A stretch of 64,000 nt of DNA from Ensifer oleiphilus (GCF_013371465.1 NZ_JABWDU010000001.1:248001-312000); one strand, 5' to 3'. Numbered from the stretch's first letter, positions 10,067-18,930 are shown. A program made the numbers and translations. Notes: generated from the letters alone by a model not told the origin.

Positions 10067-10699
10067 ATGCCCGAGCTCCAGAACCTCCTCGGCTTTGCCC
10101 TCATCGCCCTCGGCATGGTGCTGACACCAGGGCCGAACATGATCTACCTGATCTCCCGCTCGATCACCCAGGGGCCGGCCGCGGGCCTGATTTCGCTTGG
10201 CGGCGTTGCGCTCGGCTTTGTCGTCTACATGATCTCCGCAGCCCTCGGCATCACCGCGCTGCTCATTGCCGTGCCTTTCGCCTATGACGCCCTGCGGCTG
10301 GCCGGTGCCGCCTATCTCGTCTATCTCGCCTGGCAGGCGGTCCGGCCCGGCGGGCGCTCGCCGTTCCAGGTCAAGACCCTGCCGAAGGACGGCCCGCGCA
10401 AGCTGTTCCTGATGGGCTTCCTGACGAGCCTCTTGAACCCCAAGGTCGCCGTCCTCTATCTCTCGCTCTTGCCGCAGTTCATCCGCCCTGATGCGGGCAA
10501 CGTCTTGGCGCAGTCGATGATTTTCGGCTCGATCCAGATCGCCACGAGCGTGACGGTCAATGCGATGATCGCGCTTGCCGCAAGCTCCATCGCCACCTTT
10601 CTGGCCGGTCGTCCGCTGTTCATGGTGGTGCAGCGCTGGGCCATGGGCACGGCTCTGTTCGGCTTTGCTGTCAGCATGGCCGCCGAAGCGCGCCGCTGA
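10067..10699 (+). CDS. LysE/RhtB-family exporter
   Basis: Inner-membrane exporter of 210 residues, same superfamily as the divergent gene at 9234-9851 but clearly different in sequence. It shows LGMVLTPGPNMIYLISRSITQGPAAG at the N-terminus and the hallmark LTSLLNPKVAVLYLSLLPQFI in the middle, with about six membrane segments. The start is the ATG at 10067 (MPELQNLLGFALIALGM). No strong ribosome-binding site is obvious. The 215 nt between the two exporters hold no recognisable regulator gene. Confidence 0.88.
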   Translation: MPELQNLLGFALIALGMVLTPGPNMIYLISRSITQGPAAGLISLGGVALGFVVYMISAALGITALLIAVPFAYDALRLAGAAYLVYLAWQAVRPGGRSPFQVKTLPKDGPRKLFLMGFLTSLLNPKVAVLYLSLLPQFIRPDAGNVLAQSMIFGSIQIATSVTVNAMIALAASSIATFLAGRPLFMVVQRWAMGTALFGFAVSMAAEARR

Positions 10700-10772
10700 G
10701 GGATAAGGCCCGTCAGGCTTCAGACCAGGTCTTGCCGCATGCCACCTCGCGGTGCCACGCGGCGTGACTTTC

Positions 10773-11078
10773 CTATTCGAACATCGGCCGCATGAAGCTG
10801 CGCTCATAGCTGACGATGCAGCGCGTCTTTTCGCCGTAGGCGAAGGCTTCCAGGCATTCCGGATCCCTCGCCATTTTCTCGCGATAGATCTCGTATTCGG
10901 CGAGACTGGGGAACGTGAAGAGCGCCAGCGCGATGTTGTTGGCGCCCTCGTGCGGCATGAAATAGCCGTGGTGGGTGCCGCCGAGCCGGTTGACCAGTGG
11001 TATCCAGAGCTTGGCGTAGTGTTCGAACTCGGCCAGCTTGTAGGGGTCGATAACGTATTTCAGGTAGCAGGTGATCAT
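10773..11078 (-). CDS. NIPSNAP-family protein
   Basis: Small cytoplasmic protein of 101 residues with the NIPSNAP fold, an alpha/beta-barrel dimer related to antibiotic-monooxygenase-like proteins. Typical stretches are MITCYLKYVIDPYKLAEFE, WIPLVNRLGGTHHGYF and ALFTFPSLAEYEIYREKM. The start is the ATG at 11078, preceded by GGGAGAA. It overlaps the eamA stop by 4 nt (ATGA), so the two are probably translationally coupled. The biochemical role of bacterial NIPSNAP proteins is poorly defined. Confidence 0.85.
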   Translation of the reverse strand: MITCYLKYVIDPYKLAEFEHYAKLWIPLVNRLGGTHHGYFMPHEGANNIALALFTFPSLAEYEIYREKMARDPECLEAFAYGEKTRCIVSYERSFMRPMFE

Positions 11079-11998
11079 GCGGTTCTCCCTTCGCCTCTCC
11101 GCTTGATAGGGGAGGGCAGCCGAAGTTTCCAGCCGAGATTCATGCCCGCGGCAGCCAGCAGGATGGCGATCGATCCGAGGATCTGGATCGGCTGCAGCGC
11201 ATGGCCGAAGGCGAGGCGGTCGACGACGATGGCGGCGATCGGGTAGATGAAGGACAAGGCCCCGGTCATGTGCGTCGGCAGCCGCTGGATCGCGCCGTAG
11301 AGCAGCACGTACATGATGCCGGTATGGATGACGCCGACGGCAACCAGGATCGACCATTGTTCGGCGCCGGAAGGAGCGGGGGCGGCAAGAGCCATCGGCG
11401 CCAGCATCAGCGTGCCGGTGATCACCTGGATCAGCGCGATCAGGTGCGGCGGCGTTCCCTTGAGCAGCTTGGTCAAAAGCGCCGCGATCGCGTAGAAGAA
11501 GGCAGCACCGATCGAAAGCGCAATACCAACAAGGTAATCCTCCGGCGCAAAGCCGCCGCCGGGCTTGGCCGAAATGATCGCCAGCATGCCGGCAAAGGAG
11601 ATCGACAGCCAGAAGACCTTGGTCGCGGTGATCTTTTCGCCGAGGAACAGGGCGCCGAGGGCCAGCAGCATGAATGGCTGGGTGTTGTAGACCATCGTCG
11701 CGATCGAGATCGAGGCATGCGAATAGGCGGCAAACAAGAGCAGCCAGTTGACGACGATGGCGACGCCGCCGGCAATCGACAGCAAGACGACCCGCCGGGT
11801 GAAATGGCGCCGGTCAAGAAGGCCGAGCATGGCCGCGATCACGACCAGCGTCACCGCGCCGAACACGCAACGCCAGAAGACGACGCTTGTCACCGGCTGA
11901 CCCGACATCAGCACGAACCAGCCGATCGTGCCCGATATCAGCATCGCCGCCGTCATCTCGACACTGCCTCTCTTGATGTCTGCGCCCATGGCGATCAC
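11075..11998 (-). CDS. EamA-family (DMT) inner-membrane transporter
   Basis: Drug/metabolite transporter of 307 residues with ten predicted membrane segments in two EamA repeats (conserved LGEKITATKVFWLSISFAGM in the first, PTHMTGALSFIYPIAAIVVDRL in the second). Export of an amino acid or other metabolite is likely but unspecified. The last 13 or so residues (SPIKRRGEGRTA) come from a palindrome-like sequence at 11094-11115 that resembles the rhizobial repeats elsewhere in the window. It is divergent from an Lrp/AsnC regulator, with an operator-like palindrome between them. An alternative start lies at 11989. Confidence 0.87.
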   Translation of the reverse strand: MIAMGADIKRGSVEMTAAMLISGTIGWFVLMSGQPVTSVVFWRCVFGAVTLVVIAAMLGLLDRRHFTRRVVLLSIAGGVAIVVNWLLLFAAYSHASISIATMVYNTQPFMLLALGALFLGEKITATKVFWLSISFAGMLAIISAKPGGGFAPEDYLVGIALSIGAAFFYAIAALLTKLLKGTPPHLIALIQVITGTLMLAPMALAAPAPSGAEQWSILVAVGVIHTGIMYVLLYGAIQRLPTHMTGALSFIYPIAAIVVDRLAFGHALQPIQILGSIAILLAAAGMNLGWKLRLPSPIKRRGEGRTA

Positions 11999-12062
11999 TC
12001 CTCGATTGATGCGCCAAGATTAATCGGCCTCATCAGCGGTTTATATGGAAGATCACAGGCGC

Positions 12063-12108
12063 TTAGGCTATTTTGCCTAATCATCGAAGATAGTTTCGAT
12101 GATTAGGC
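12063..12108. promoter_or_regulatory. Operator-like repeats between eamA and the Lrp/AsnC gene
   Basis: A perfect 14-bp inverted repeat, GCCTAATCATCGAA (12075-12088) and its complement (12095-12108), with a 6-nt spacer. An extra TTAGGC half-site at 12063-12068 makes a second, shorter palindrome with GCCTAA at 12075-12080. The array lies between divergent genes, right before the regulator's ribosome-binding site. It is a good candidate for the regulator's own binding site. Confidence 0.7.
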
Positions 12109-12122
12109 TTAGGAGGTTGCCG

Positions 12123-12560
12123 ATGCTCGACGAACTCGATCGCCGCATTCTGGATATCCTGGCCGCAAATGCGCGCGTGTCGCTGAAGGAACTGGCGCAG
12201 GAGGCGGGCCTGTCCTCGCCCAGCGCCGCCGAACGGCTGCGCAAGCTCGAAGAGCGCGGCGTGCTCGACGGTTTCACCATCGCCCTCAATCCGGTGAAGC
12301 TGGGCTATCCGCTCCAGGCGATCATCCGCGTCCGGCCTATGCCGGGCATGCTGCATATCGTCGAAAAGCTGATTCAGGAGACGCCGCAGATCGTCGAATG
12401 CGACAAGGTCACCGGCGACGACTGCTTCATCGCCAAGCTGTACGTGCGGGATATGGCGGAACTCGACACGTTGCTCGATCGCATCGCCGAGAAGGCGCAA
12501 ACCAACACGTCGATCGTCAAGTCGACACCGGTGAAGCGGCGCTTGCCGCCGCTTATCTGA
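12123..12560 (+). CDS. Lrp/AsnC-family transcriptional regulator
   Basis: DNA-binding regulator of 145 residues. It has an N-terminal winged helix-turn-helix (LDELDRRILDILAANARVSLKELAQEAGLS) and a C-terminal ligand-binding RAM domain (GYPLQAIIRVRPMPGMLHIV, ECDKVTGDDCFIAKLYV). The ATG at 12123 is preceded by TAGGAGG and gives the family start. The longer frame from 12099 runs into the operator palindrome. It most likely controls the divergent EamA exporter and NIPSNAP gene, and itself, in response to an amino acid, as related regulators do. Confidence 0.92.
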   Translation: MLDELDRRILDILAANARVSLKELAQEAGLSSPSAAERLRKLEERGVLDGFTIALNPVKLGYPLQAIIRVRPMPGMLHIVEKLIQETPQIVECDKVTGDDCFIAKLYVRDMAELDTLLDRIAEKAQTNTSIVKSTPVKRRLPPLI

Positions 12561-12576
12561 TCGGGCTTTTCGAGAT

Positions 12577-12624
12577 CACGCAATTGCGGGCGAAAAATCG
12601 CTGCGCACTTTTTTTGGGAATGCT
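12577..12624. repeat. Possible rhizobial repeat at the Lrp-dut junction
   Basis: The segments CACGCAATTGCGGGCGAAAA and TCGCTGCGCACTTTTTTT, followed by ATGCTCTAG, resemble a frequent rhizobial intergenic repeat known to me from memory. The T-run may also help termination between these convergent genes. Confidence 0.35.
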
Positions 12625-13098
12625 CTAGACGCCGGTCGAGCCGAAGCCACCGGCGCCGCGTTGCGTCTCGCTGGCGCTGCCGGCCTCGCGCACGCTCACT
12701 TGGGTCACCGGCGCGATCACCATCTGAGCGATGCGCATGCCGCGCTCGACGACGAAATCCTGGTCGCCGAGATTGACGAGCAGAACCTTCACTTCGCCGC
12801 GATAGTCGCTGTCGATCGTGCCCGGCGTATTGAGGCAGGTGATGCCGTTCTTGAAGGCAAGGCCCGAGCGCGGGCGGATCTGCGCCTCATAGCCGGCCGG
12901 GATCTCGAAGATGAAGCCGGTCGGCACCAGCGCCCGCTTTCCCGGCGCAAGCGTCATCGGCTCGCCGGCGGCAACGGCGGCGCGCAAGTCCATGCCGGCA
13001 GCACCCTCGGTCTCATAGGCTGGCAGGTCCAATGCCTCGCCATGCGGCAGGCGGATGAGGGTGAGGGCGGGCTTGGTCTGGGGCGTGTGCATGGTCAT
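12625..13098 (-). CDS. dut: Deoxyuridine triphosphatase (dUTPase)
   Basis: Hydrolyses dUTP to dUMP and pyrophosphate, keeping uracil out of DNA and feeding dTMP synthesis. The 157-residue product has all five trimeric dUTPase motifs in order: [27 protein letters not shown] (with the catalytic aspartate and gating tyrosine), ERGMRIAQM and the C-terminal [10 protein letters not shown] arm. The ATG at 13098 was used, and one two codons later at 13092 is equally possible. The frame continues open far upstream on this strand, but that part is antisense to prfC and not coding. Confidence 0.95.
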   Translation of the reverse strand: MTMHTPQTKPALTLIRLPHGEALDLPAYETEGAAGMDLRAAVAAGEPMTLAPGKRALVPTGFIFEIPAGYEAQIRPRSGLAFKNGITCLNTPGTIDSDYRGEVKVLLVNLGDQDFVVERGMRIAQMVIAPVTQVSVREAGSASETQRGAGGFGSTGV

Positions 13099-13188
13099 TG
13101 ATCCATAAGCCGGGCGCTCGCTGCACCGGTCAATTGCATAATGAGGGCCGAGCCTGTAAAGACGCGGCAACTCACAGGATTCTACGAT

Positions 13189-14772
13189 ATGGCAGAAAGT
13201 CTCGCCGAGGCGGTATCCCGCCGCCGCACATTTGCGATCATCGCCCACCCCGACGCGGGTAAGACCACCCTCACCGAAAAGCTGCTGCTGTTCGGCGGCG
13301 CCATTCAGCTCGCCGGGGAAGTCAAAGCCAAGAAGGATCGCATCCAGACCCGTTCGGACTGGATGAAGATCGAGCGCGAGCGCGGCATCTCGGTCGTCAC
13401 CTCGGTGATGACCTTCGAATATGGCGGCAACGTCTTCAACATTCTCGACACGCCCGGCCACGAAGACTTCGCCGACGACACCTACCGCACGCTGACGGCA
13501 GTCGACGCAGCGGTCATGGTGATCGACGCCGCCAAGGGTATCGAGCCGCGGACGCTGAAGCTGTTCGAAGTCTGCCGCATGCGCGACATCCCGATCATCA
13601 CCTTCGTCAACAAGATGGACCGCGAGAGCCGCGACCCCTTCGAGATTTTGGACGAGGTCGAGGAGAAGCTGGCGCTCGATTGCGCGCCGGTGACCTGGCC
13701 GATCGGCCGCTCGAAGACCTTCTGCGGTTCCTACCACCTTGCCGACAACACCGTGCGTGGGGCCGACACCCAGGAAGTGCTGACCCGGGTCAACGGTCCA
13801 GAGATGGTCGCCCACCGCCTCCCGGAAAACGAGCGCGACGCCTTCATCGAAGAAACGTCGCTGGCGATCGAGGCCTGCAAGCCCTTCGACAAGAAGGCCT
13901 TCCTTGAAGGCCATCTGACGCCGGTGTTCTTCGGCTCGGCGCTGCGCAACTACGGTGTGCGCGATCTGATCAACGCGCTCGGCGAGATCGCCCCGCCGCC
14001 GCGCGACCAGGTTGCCGACACGCGTACTGTGCATGCGACCGACGACAAGATGACCGCCTTCGTCTTCAAGATCCAGGCGAACATGGACCCCAACCACCGC
14101 GACCGCATCGCCTTCGCCCGCGTCTGCTCCGGCAAGCTTGAGCGTGGCATGAAGGCGCGGCTGGCGCGCACCGGCAAGCAGCTGGGCCTCAGCGCCCCGC
14201 AGTTCTTCTTCGCCTCGCAGCGCCAGCTGGCCGATACGGCCTATGCCGGCGACGTCGTCGGCATCCCGAACCACGGCACCCTTCGCATCGGCGATACGCT
14301 GACCGAGGGCGAACATCTGGTCTTCCAGGGCGTGCCGAACTTCTCGCCGGAAATCCTGCGCCGCGTGCGCTTGGAAGATGCGATGAAGGCCAAGAAGCTG
14401 AAGGAAGCGCTGCAGCAGATGGCCGAAGAGGGCGTCGTTCAGCTGTTCTCGCCGGAAGACGGCTCGCCGGCGATCGTCGGCGTCGTCGGCGCGCTGCAGC
14501 TCGACGTTCTGAAGGAGCGTCTGCAGGGCGAATACGGACTGCCGGTCTCCTTCGAAATGTCGCGTTTCTCCGTCTGTCGCTGGATCTCGTCCGACCAGCC
14601 CGCCGAGCTCGACAAGTTCGTCACCGCCCGCCGCGGCGACATCGCCCGCGATCTCGATGGCGACCCGGTCTTCCTGGCGCAGGACAGCTTCTCGCTGCGT
14701 TACGAGGCCGAGCGCTACCCGGCGATCAAGATGGTCGCCATCAAGGAGTACCACGTCGCCAAGGCGGCGTGA
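13189..14772 (+). CDS. prfC: Peptide chain release factor 3
   Basis: Translational GTPase that recycles release factors RF1 and RF2 from the ribosome. The 527-residue product matches the usual RF3 length. GTPase motifs are AHPDAGKTT (G1), the switch around [25 protein letters not shown] (G3) and NKMD (G4). The RF3-like tail [10 protein letters not shown] is also present. The ATG at 13189 gives the family start [22 protein letters not shown], with AGGA upstream. A longer frame from 13141 adds 16 residues without support. It is divergent from dut. Confidence 0.95.
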   Translation: MAESLAEAVSRRRTFAIIAHPDAGKTTLTEKLLLFGGAIQLAGEVKAKKDRIQTRSDWMKIERERGISVVTSVMTFEYGGNVFNILDTPGHEDFADDTYRTLTAVDAAVMVIDAAKGIEPRTLKLFEVCRMRDIPIITFVNKMDRESRDPFEILDEVEEKLALDCAPVTWPIGRSKTFCGSYHLADNTVRGADTQEVLTRVNGPEMVAHRLPENERDAFIEETSLAIEACKPFDKKAFLEGHLTPVFFGSALRNYGVRDLINALGEIAPPPRDQVADTRTVHATDDKMTAFVFKIQANMDPNHRDRIAFARVCSGKLERGMKARLARTGKQLGLSAPQFFFASQRQLADTAYAGDVVGIPNHGTLRIGDTLTEGEHLVFQGVPNFSPEILRRVRLEDAMKAKKLKEALQQMAEEGVVQLFSPEDGSPAIVGVVGALQLDVLKERLQGEYGLPVSFEMSRFSVCRWISSDQPAELDKFVTARRGDIARDLDGDPVFLAQDSFSLRYEAERYPAIKMVAIKEYHVAKAA

Positions 14773-14783
14773 GCGACACCGAT

Positions 14784-14810
14784 ATCAGCCGGCGGGATAC
14801 GCCGGCTGAT
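14784..14810. terminator. Stem-loop between convergent prfC and a membrane-protein gene
   Basis: A perfect 11-bp stem ATCAGCCGGCG / CGCCGGCTGAT with a 5-nt loop, 12 nt past the prfC stop. There is no T-run on either side, so termination is plausible but not shown. Confidence 0.5.
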
Positions 14811-14835
14811 CCCCAGCCGTTCAGGGAGTGTCCCT

Positions 14836-15204
14836 TCAGAGGGTCGACATGCGCAGCGCCAGCACCAGCTGTGTCACCCGGAGCGTCACGAAGGCATAGA
14901 TCGCCAGAAGCAGGATTTGCAGCGCCAGATGCCGGCGGACCTTCGACAGTCGGTGCAGGCCATCCGCCAGATTGAGCAGAAACAGGACGATGCCGATGGT
15001 GGAGACGATGTAACCTGCCACGGCGGTGTTCGGCAGTCCCTTGATATCGAGGCTGCGACCGTTCTCGACCGCATGCATGCCGGCGGCGATCACCAGCGTC
15101 GCGACCACCAGGTTGCGCACGTGGCGAAAAATCTCCTCGAGCCCGCCATTCTCGAACAGCATCCGCCGCACCAGGCTGACTTTCGAGCGCATTCCTTCTG
15201 TCAT
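14836..15204 (-). CDS. Small integral membrane protein, function unknown
   Basis: A 122-residue protein with three hydrophobic segments: NLVVATLVIAAGMHAVEN, VAGYIVSTIGIVLFLLNLAD and ALQILLLAIYAFVTLRVTQL. Charged loops and a basic N-terminus lie between and before them. I recognise no family and no catalytic motif. Codon usage matches the neighbours, and the frame is well placed between prfC (convergent) and the B3/B4 gene (same strand, 156 nt upstream). Confidence 0.68.
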   Translation of the reverse strand: MTEGMRSKVSLVRRMLFENGGLEEIFRHVRNLVVATLVIAAGMHAVENGRSLDIKGLPNTAVAGYIVSTIGIVLFLLNLADGLHRLSKVRRHLALQILLLAIYAFVTLRVTQLVLALRMSTL

Positions 15205-15360
15205 CGCTGCCTCTTGTTGACTGCATGAACCTTCAGCTCAGCCTTGATCCAACGGCGTAACCATGCGGCATTTCCGGTGAGCTGCGATGGCGCGCGCGAT
15301 GTCGACGTGCACGCTGCCGCTTGCTGCGAGGCCGCGATAGTATGTCCGCTTGGCCCTGCG

Positions 15361-16089
15361 TCAAAGACTTTCGCTGCGCGCTGCCTGTCCGCTGGAAACA
15401 AGGGCAAAGCGCGGTGCGCCTCGGCTGAGCAGCGCCGCCGTCGGACGAACGTGCCAGGTGACGCCGATGGCTTCCTTAAGGGCCGTAACAAGCTCGGCCA
15501 CATCCGCGGCGGCGGTTTCATGCAACGCTTCGGCGACGATGAGGGCTGACGTCGTCTGCGGGCGGATCGCCGAATGGCCGCTTTGCCTGTTGGTCCAGCG
15601 GCGAGCATGGGCGCGTCCAGCCGCGTCGCGAAAGATCACTTCATCCGGTTCGGGGTGCTCCGTCTCGCCGGAGAAGGTGGCGTAGACCTCGTCCCCTTTT
15701 GCACGCGTCACTTCGAGATTGCCGGCGATGCGCGAAAGATCGAAAACGGCGATGGGAATGGCAAAGGCGAGGGAAATGGCGTTGCAAAGGTCGATCAGCG
15801 GATGGATCGACGGCAGGTCGCCCTCTTTCCGGAACCGACGCAGCAGCGCCTCCGACGCGCAGCGATACTGCGTCGGCTTCAACCCCATCCTGGAAAACGT
15901 CCGGCGCCAGGCCTGGATTTCCGCAAGCTCGCCTTCCGGACTTGCCACGAGGGCGTTCCTGGCAATGGCCTGAAATCGGGCCACGGCATCGGCCACCGAA
16001 ACGTCGCTGCTGATACCTTCGACGTGGAGTGTACCCGCCGCAAGCTCGGGAAAATCACGCCAGATGCTGTCTGAATGCTGGAAGTGCAT
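15361..16089 (-). CDS. B3/B4 domain protein (phenylalanyl-tRNA synthetase beta-like editing domain)
   Basis: Free-standing B3/B4 domain protein of 242 residues, related to the editing module of the phenylalanyl-tRNA synthetase beta subunit. Key stretches are AWRRTFSRMGLKPTQYRCASEALLRRF, LIDLCNAISLAFAIPIAVFDLSRI, and DEVIFRDAAGRAHARRWTNRQSG near the C-terminus. Family members are thought to clear mischarged tRNA or bind amino-acyl groups. The catalytic role is inferred, not shown. The start is the ATG at 16089. It follows the EamA transporter by 32 nt on the same strand, so the two are likely co-transcribed. Confidence 0.82.
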   Translation of the reverse strand: MHFQHSDSIWRDFPELAAGTLHVEGISSDVSVADAVARFQAIARNALVASPEGELAEIQAWRRTFSRMGLKPTQYRCASEALLRRFRKEGDLPSIHPLIDLCNAISLAFAIPIAVFDLSRIAGNLEVTRAKGDEVYATFSGETEHPEPDEVIFRDAAGRAHARRWTNRQSGHSAIRPQTTSALIVAEALHETAAADVAELVTALKEAIGVTWHVRPTAALLSRGAPRFALVSSGQAARSESL

Positions 16090-16121
16090 GGGGTGCCTCG
16101 AAATGAAGGGGGAGAACGGGG

Positions 16122-17024
16122 TCAGCTTTGCGTCTGACCTGTCGTCTTGGACCGGAGATGCGGCATGGCAAGGCTGAGGACGGCGACAAGCACGCAGCCG
16201 ATGCCAGTGAGCTGGTTGATACTGACGGGTTCGCCGAGAAGGGCGAAGGCGAGCAGAACGGCGGAGACGGGCGCAAGAGCGGTAAAGACCGCGGCTTCCG
16301 TTCCGTTGACCCTGGCGGAGCCCGCATACCAGAGGATGAAGCCGGCAATCGTTGGCACCAAGGCGTAGTACAGCACGGCCGCCAGCGACTGCATCGCGAC
16401 GACCTGCATCGAAGGAGCCTCGAAGAGAGCGGGGACGATCGCCACGCCCACACCCATGCCGGCCATGATGGTCGAGAGGGCGAGAGGCGCGATCGGCGTT
16501 CGGATACGCTTGTTGATCAGGATGAACAGCCCTTCGCAAACCACCGCGCCAAAGACGAGCGCGATGCCGAGCGCCGAGTGGTGCGCACCGTCGTCGGGCC
16601 GCAGCACGATCGTTAGCACGCCTGCTGCCGCCAACCCGATCGCGATCAGGGTCGAACGGCTGGGGCGTTCGCCGAGCAGCAGGATGGCGATGGCGGCGGA
16701 GACCACGGGAAGCGTGCCGATAACGACGCCGGCATCCGCCGCCGAACTGTAGCGCAATCCGGCGATCAGAAGTGTCGTATAGCCGACGCTGCCGGCGCCT
16801 GCCTGCAGGAGGAGGATCAGCCATTCGCGCCGTTCAAGCTTTGGCCAGGATGTTTGTGTCAGGCGCATCAAGGCGAGGAACAGCGGAAAGGCGACGGCGA
16901 AGCGCAAGGCGGTAGCAACAAAGGGCGGCAGGCCGGAAGCGATCAGCTTGCTGGCGATCACCGTGCTGCCCACCATGACCATCGCCAGCGAAAGATAGAG
17001 ATACCCTTGAAATTTTTCCGTCAT
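16122..17024 (-). CDS. EamA-family (DMT) inner-membrane transporter
   Basis: Ten-segment drug/metabolite transporter of 300 residues with two EamA repeats (ATALRFAVAFPLFLALMRLT and VIGTLPVVSAAIAILLLGERPS in the first; TALAPVSAVLLAFALLGEPVS in the second). The ATG at 17024 has AGGAGTGG just upstream and gives MTEKFQGYLYLSLAMVMVG. The frame open to 17060 adds an arginine-rich leader with no ribosome-binding site. It lies between an AraC regulator and the B3/B4 gene on the same strand, which suggests regulated export of an amino acid or analogue. Confidence 0.87.
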   Translation of the reverse strand: MTEKFQGYLYLSLAMVMVGSTVIASKLIASGLPPFVATALRFAVAFPLFLALMRLTQTSWPKLERREWLILLLQAGAGSVGYTTLLIAGLRYSSAADAGVVIGTLPVVSAAIAILLLGERPSRSTLIAIGLAAAGVLTIVLRPDDGAHHSALGIALVFGAVVCEGLFILINKRIRTPIAPLALSTIMAGMGVGVAIVPALFEAPSMQVVAMQSLAAVLYYALVPTIAGFILWYAGSARVNGTEAAVFTALAPVSAVLLAFALLGEPVSINQLTGIGCVLVAVLSLAMPHLRSKTTGQTQS

Positions 17025-17176
17025 TCGGCCACTCCTGCGTTGGCGCGCAAGAAACCTCATCCGGGTCTTTCGGTCTTGAACGGAATTGCAGGCGGCAATG
17101 CCGTTCGTGCGGAAATGCTCAGCGGCCCTGCATCAGTGACCTGCACAAAAGCGAGAGCGCAAGGCGCAGTCTCGGG

Positions 17177-17989
17177 TCAGTGGAAGGATTCGGCATAGGC
17201 GCCGGGCGAAATGCCGTACTTGCGCACGAAAATCCGCGTCATGTGGCTCTGGTCGGCAAAGCCGCCCTCCGCCGCCGCCTCGGCAAGCGGCACACCGCGC
17301 GCGATCAGCCTCCGCGCCAGATCGATGCGGCGCTGCACGAGATACGCATGCGGCGTCAGCCCGAAGCTTTTGGAAAAACCGCGCACCACCTGAAACCGGC
17401 TGAGGCCCGCCGCCTGTGCAAGATCGGACAGGGTGACGGCGACGTTCGGATCGTCGTCGATCAGGCTTTGCGCCCTGGCGATCGCCTGCGGCACGCGCCC
17501 GCCATGCCTTTGGCCGTCACGCTCGTGCATCACGTCGGCAAGCAGCAAAAGCGTGCACTCCTCGTCGAGCATCTCGCCTCGATCGCCATCGCGCGCGGTG
17601 ATTGCGCTGAAAAGCGCCTGAAAGTGTCTGGACGTCCGCACATCATGGAAGGCGGGGGCGGTGAACTCCGCAATCCGCGTCCGGCCCTGGCTGATGTCCT
17701 CCATGGCGTTGCCGATCACGACCGGGTCGAAATAGAGCATCCGCCACGACCGTCCGGCATCGCCGATCGGCATGCCGTCATGGACCTCGCCGGGGTTGAC
17801 CGTAATCATGTCGCCGGCTCCGGCTTCGACCATGCCGCGGCCGCTCAGCGATTTCTGGGCTCCCTGGTGGATGAGGCCGATGCCGAATTGCTCATGGGTG
17901 TGGCGTGCAAAAACGTGCCCCGACGAGGCAGCGACGGCCTCGACGCCGCCAATGCGGCAGGGGAGTATCGTGAAGCTGCCCTTTGTCAT
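17177..17989 (-). CDS. AraC-family transcriptional regulator
   Basis: Regulator of 270 residues. An N-terminal cupin-like sensing domain (HVFARHTHEQFGIGLIHQG, MITVNPGEVHDGMP) is followed by two C-terminal helix-turn-helix units (VTLSDLAQAAGLSRFQVVRGF and LAEAAAEGGFADQSHMTRIFVRKYGISPGAY). The histidine-rich cupin loop could bind a small ligand or metal. It is transcribed toward the EamA transporter and B3/B4 gene, 152 nt upstream of the former, and probably controls them. Confidence 0.9.
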   Translation of the reverse strand: MTKGSFTILPCRIGGVEAVAASSGHVFARHTHEQFGIGLIHQGAQKSLSGRGMVEAGAGDMITVNPGEVHDGMPIGDAGRSWRMLYFDPVVIGNAMEDISQGRTRIAEFTAPAFHDVRTSRHFQALFSAITARDGDRGEMLDEECTLLLLADVMHERDGQRHGGRVPQAIARAQSLIDDDPNVAVTLSDLAQAAGLSRFQVVRGFSKSFGLTPHAYLVQRRIDLARRLIARGVPLAEAAAEGGFADQSHMTRIFVRKYGISPGAYAESFH

Positions 17990-18220
17990 CGCTCCGCCTG
18001 CTCGGGCACAGGCGGCCCGTCGGATGTTTCTGTCATTCTCTTACAACGGCCGCGGCTTTCCGGCCATGGGGATCTGCAAAAACCGCCGGCTGGATCCGCC
18101 GGGGCGGCGCGACAAAAGGCGCTGGCCTGGGCGGATGCTTTCGCCCTTGCGGCGTTGCAATCGGCGTCCGCATCGGTAAATTCCGCCATCGAAAGACGAT
18201 GACGACTGGAGAATTGCCGA

Positions 18221-18925
18221 ATGCTGGACCTGCGCCTTCACTTCCTCGAAGCCGACGGATCCCTTGCACCCTGGCGCGAGACGATTCTCACTGACGTGCA
18301 GATGACGGCGGAGCGTATCGGCGGCAGCGTTTCAGCATCCGACAGGTCCGCACCCGTCGATGTCCTCATCGAACGCCGGCCGGGTGAAACGATTCCGGAG
18401 CTTGGTCTGTCGGGTGCCTGTTACCGCCGCGGGCTCGTGACTGTGACGCTGGATCCTGACAATCCCAACTTCGAGGCCAGCCTCGCCAAAGGCGCGTTGC
18501 GAAAGACACTCACGCACGAGCTTCACCATTCTTTCCGTCATGCGTCTTGCGGCTATGGTTTCAGGCTGGGAGAGGTCCTGGTCACCGAAGGTCTGGCCGA
18601 CGCCTTTGACGCGGAGATCAACGGTGGCGACGGCAATCCGTGGAACCACGCTGTCCCTGCGCAAGACTGGTTGAGATTGATCGAGCGGGCCGAACTGGAG
18701 CTCTGGGCCGACGGCTATAACCACAGCGCCTGGTTCTTCGGCTGGAACGGTCATGGCGACCCGCTGCCGCGCTGGGCCGGCTATTCGATCGGCTACCACC
18801 TGGTCAGAGCATATCTCGCTGCCAACCCGGACGCGCGTCCGTCGCAGATGACGGGGACGCCGGCGCCGGAGGTGATCGGCCGGGCGTGGGCGCATCTAAA
18901 AGCCGGAAAATCGTTAACCGTCTGA
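18221..18925 (+). CDS. DUF2268-type putative zinc-dependent protease
   Basis: A 234-residue protein with the gluzincin signature LTHELHHSFRHA (His99, Glu100, His103) and a downstream VTEGLADAF that would supply the third zinc ligand. This fits DUF2268 / COG5504 predicted zinc proteases. There is no signal peptide, so it is probably cytoplasmic. The start ATG at 18221 gives MLDLRLHFLEADGS. No partner gene is obvious: it is divergent from the AraC gene and convergent with the GFA gene. Its substrate is unknown. Confidence 0.78.
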   Translation: MLDLRLHFLEADGSLAPWRETILTDVQMTAERIGGSVSASDRSAPVDVLIERRPGETIPELGLSGACYRRGLVTVTLDPDNPNFEASLAKGALRKTLTHELHHSFRHASCGYGFRLGEVLVTEGLADAFDAEINGGDGNPWNHAVPAQDWLRLIERAELELWADGYNHSAWFFGWNGHGDPLPRWAGYSIGYHLVRAYLAANPDARPSQMTGTPAPEVIGRAWAHLKAGKSLTV

Positions 18926-18930
18926 CGAAG

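Noticed and set aside
9848-10807. A 319-codon minus-strand frame over the second LysE exporter
   Set aside because: It is antisense to a well-supported exporter and highly charged, with His/Arg-rich composition.
13099-14754. Extension of the dut frame to 709 residues
   Set aside because: The added part is antisense to prfC and has no family features. The dUTPase domain is complete from 13098.
14741-15226. A 161-codon minus-strand frame overlapping the small membrane protein gene
   Set aside because: Its sequence is Arg/Pro/Gly-rich and overlaps a hydrophobic frame with clear membrane segments. It is a shadow frame.
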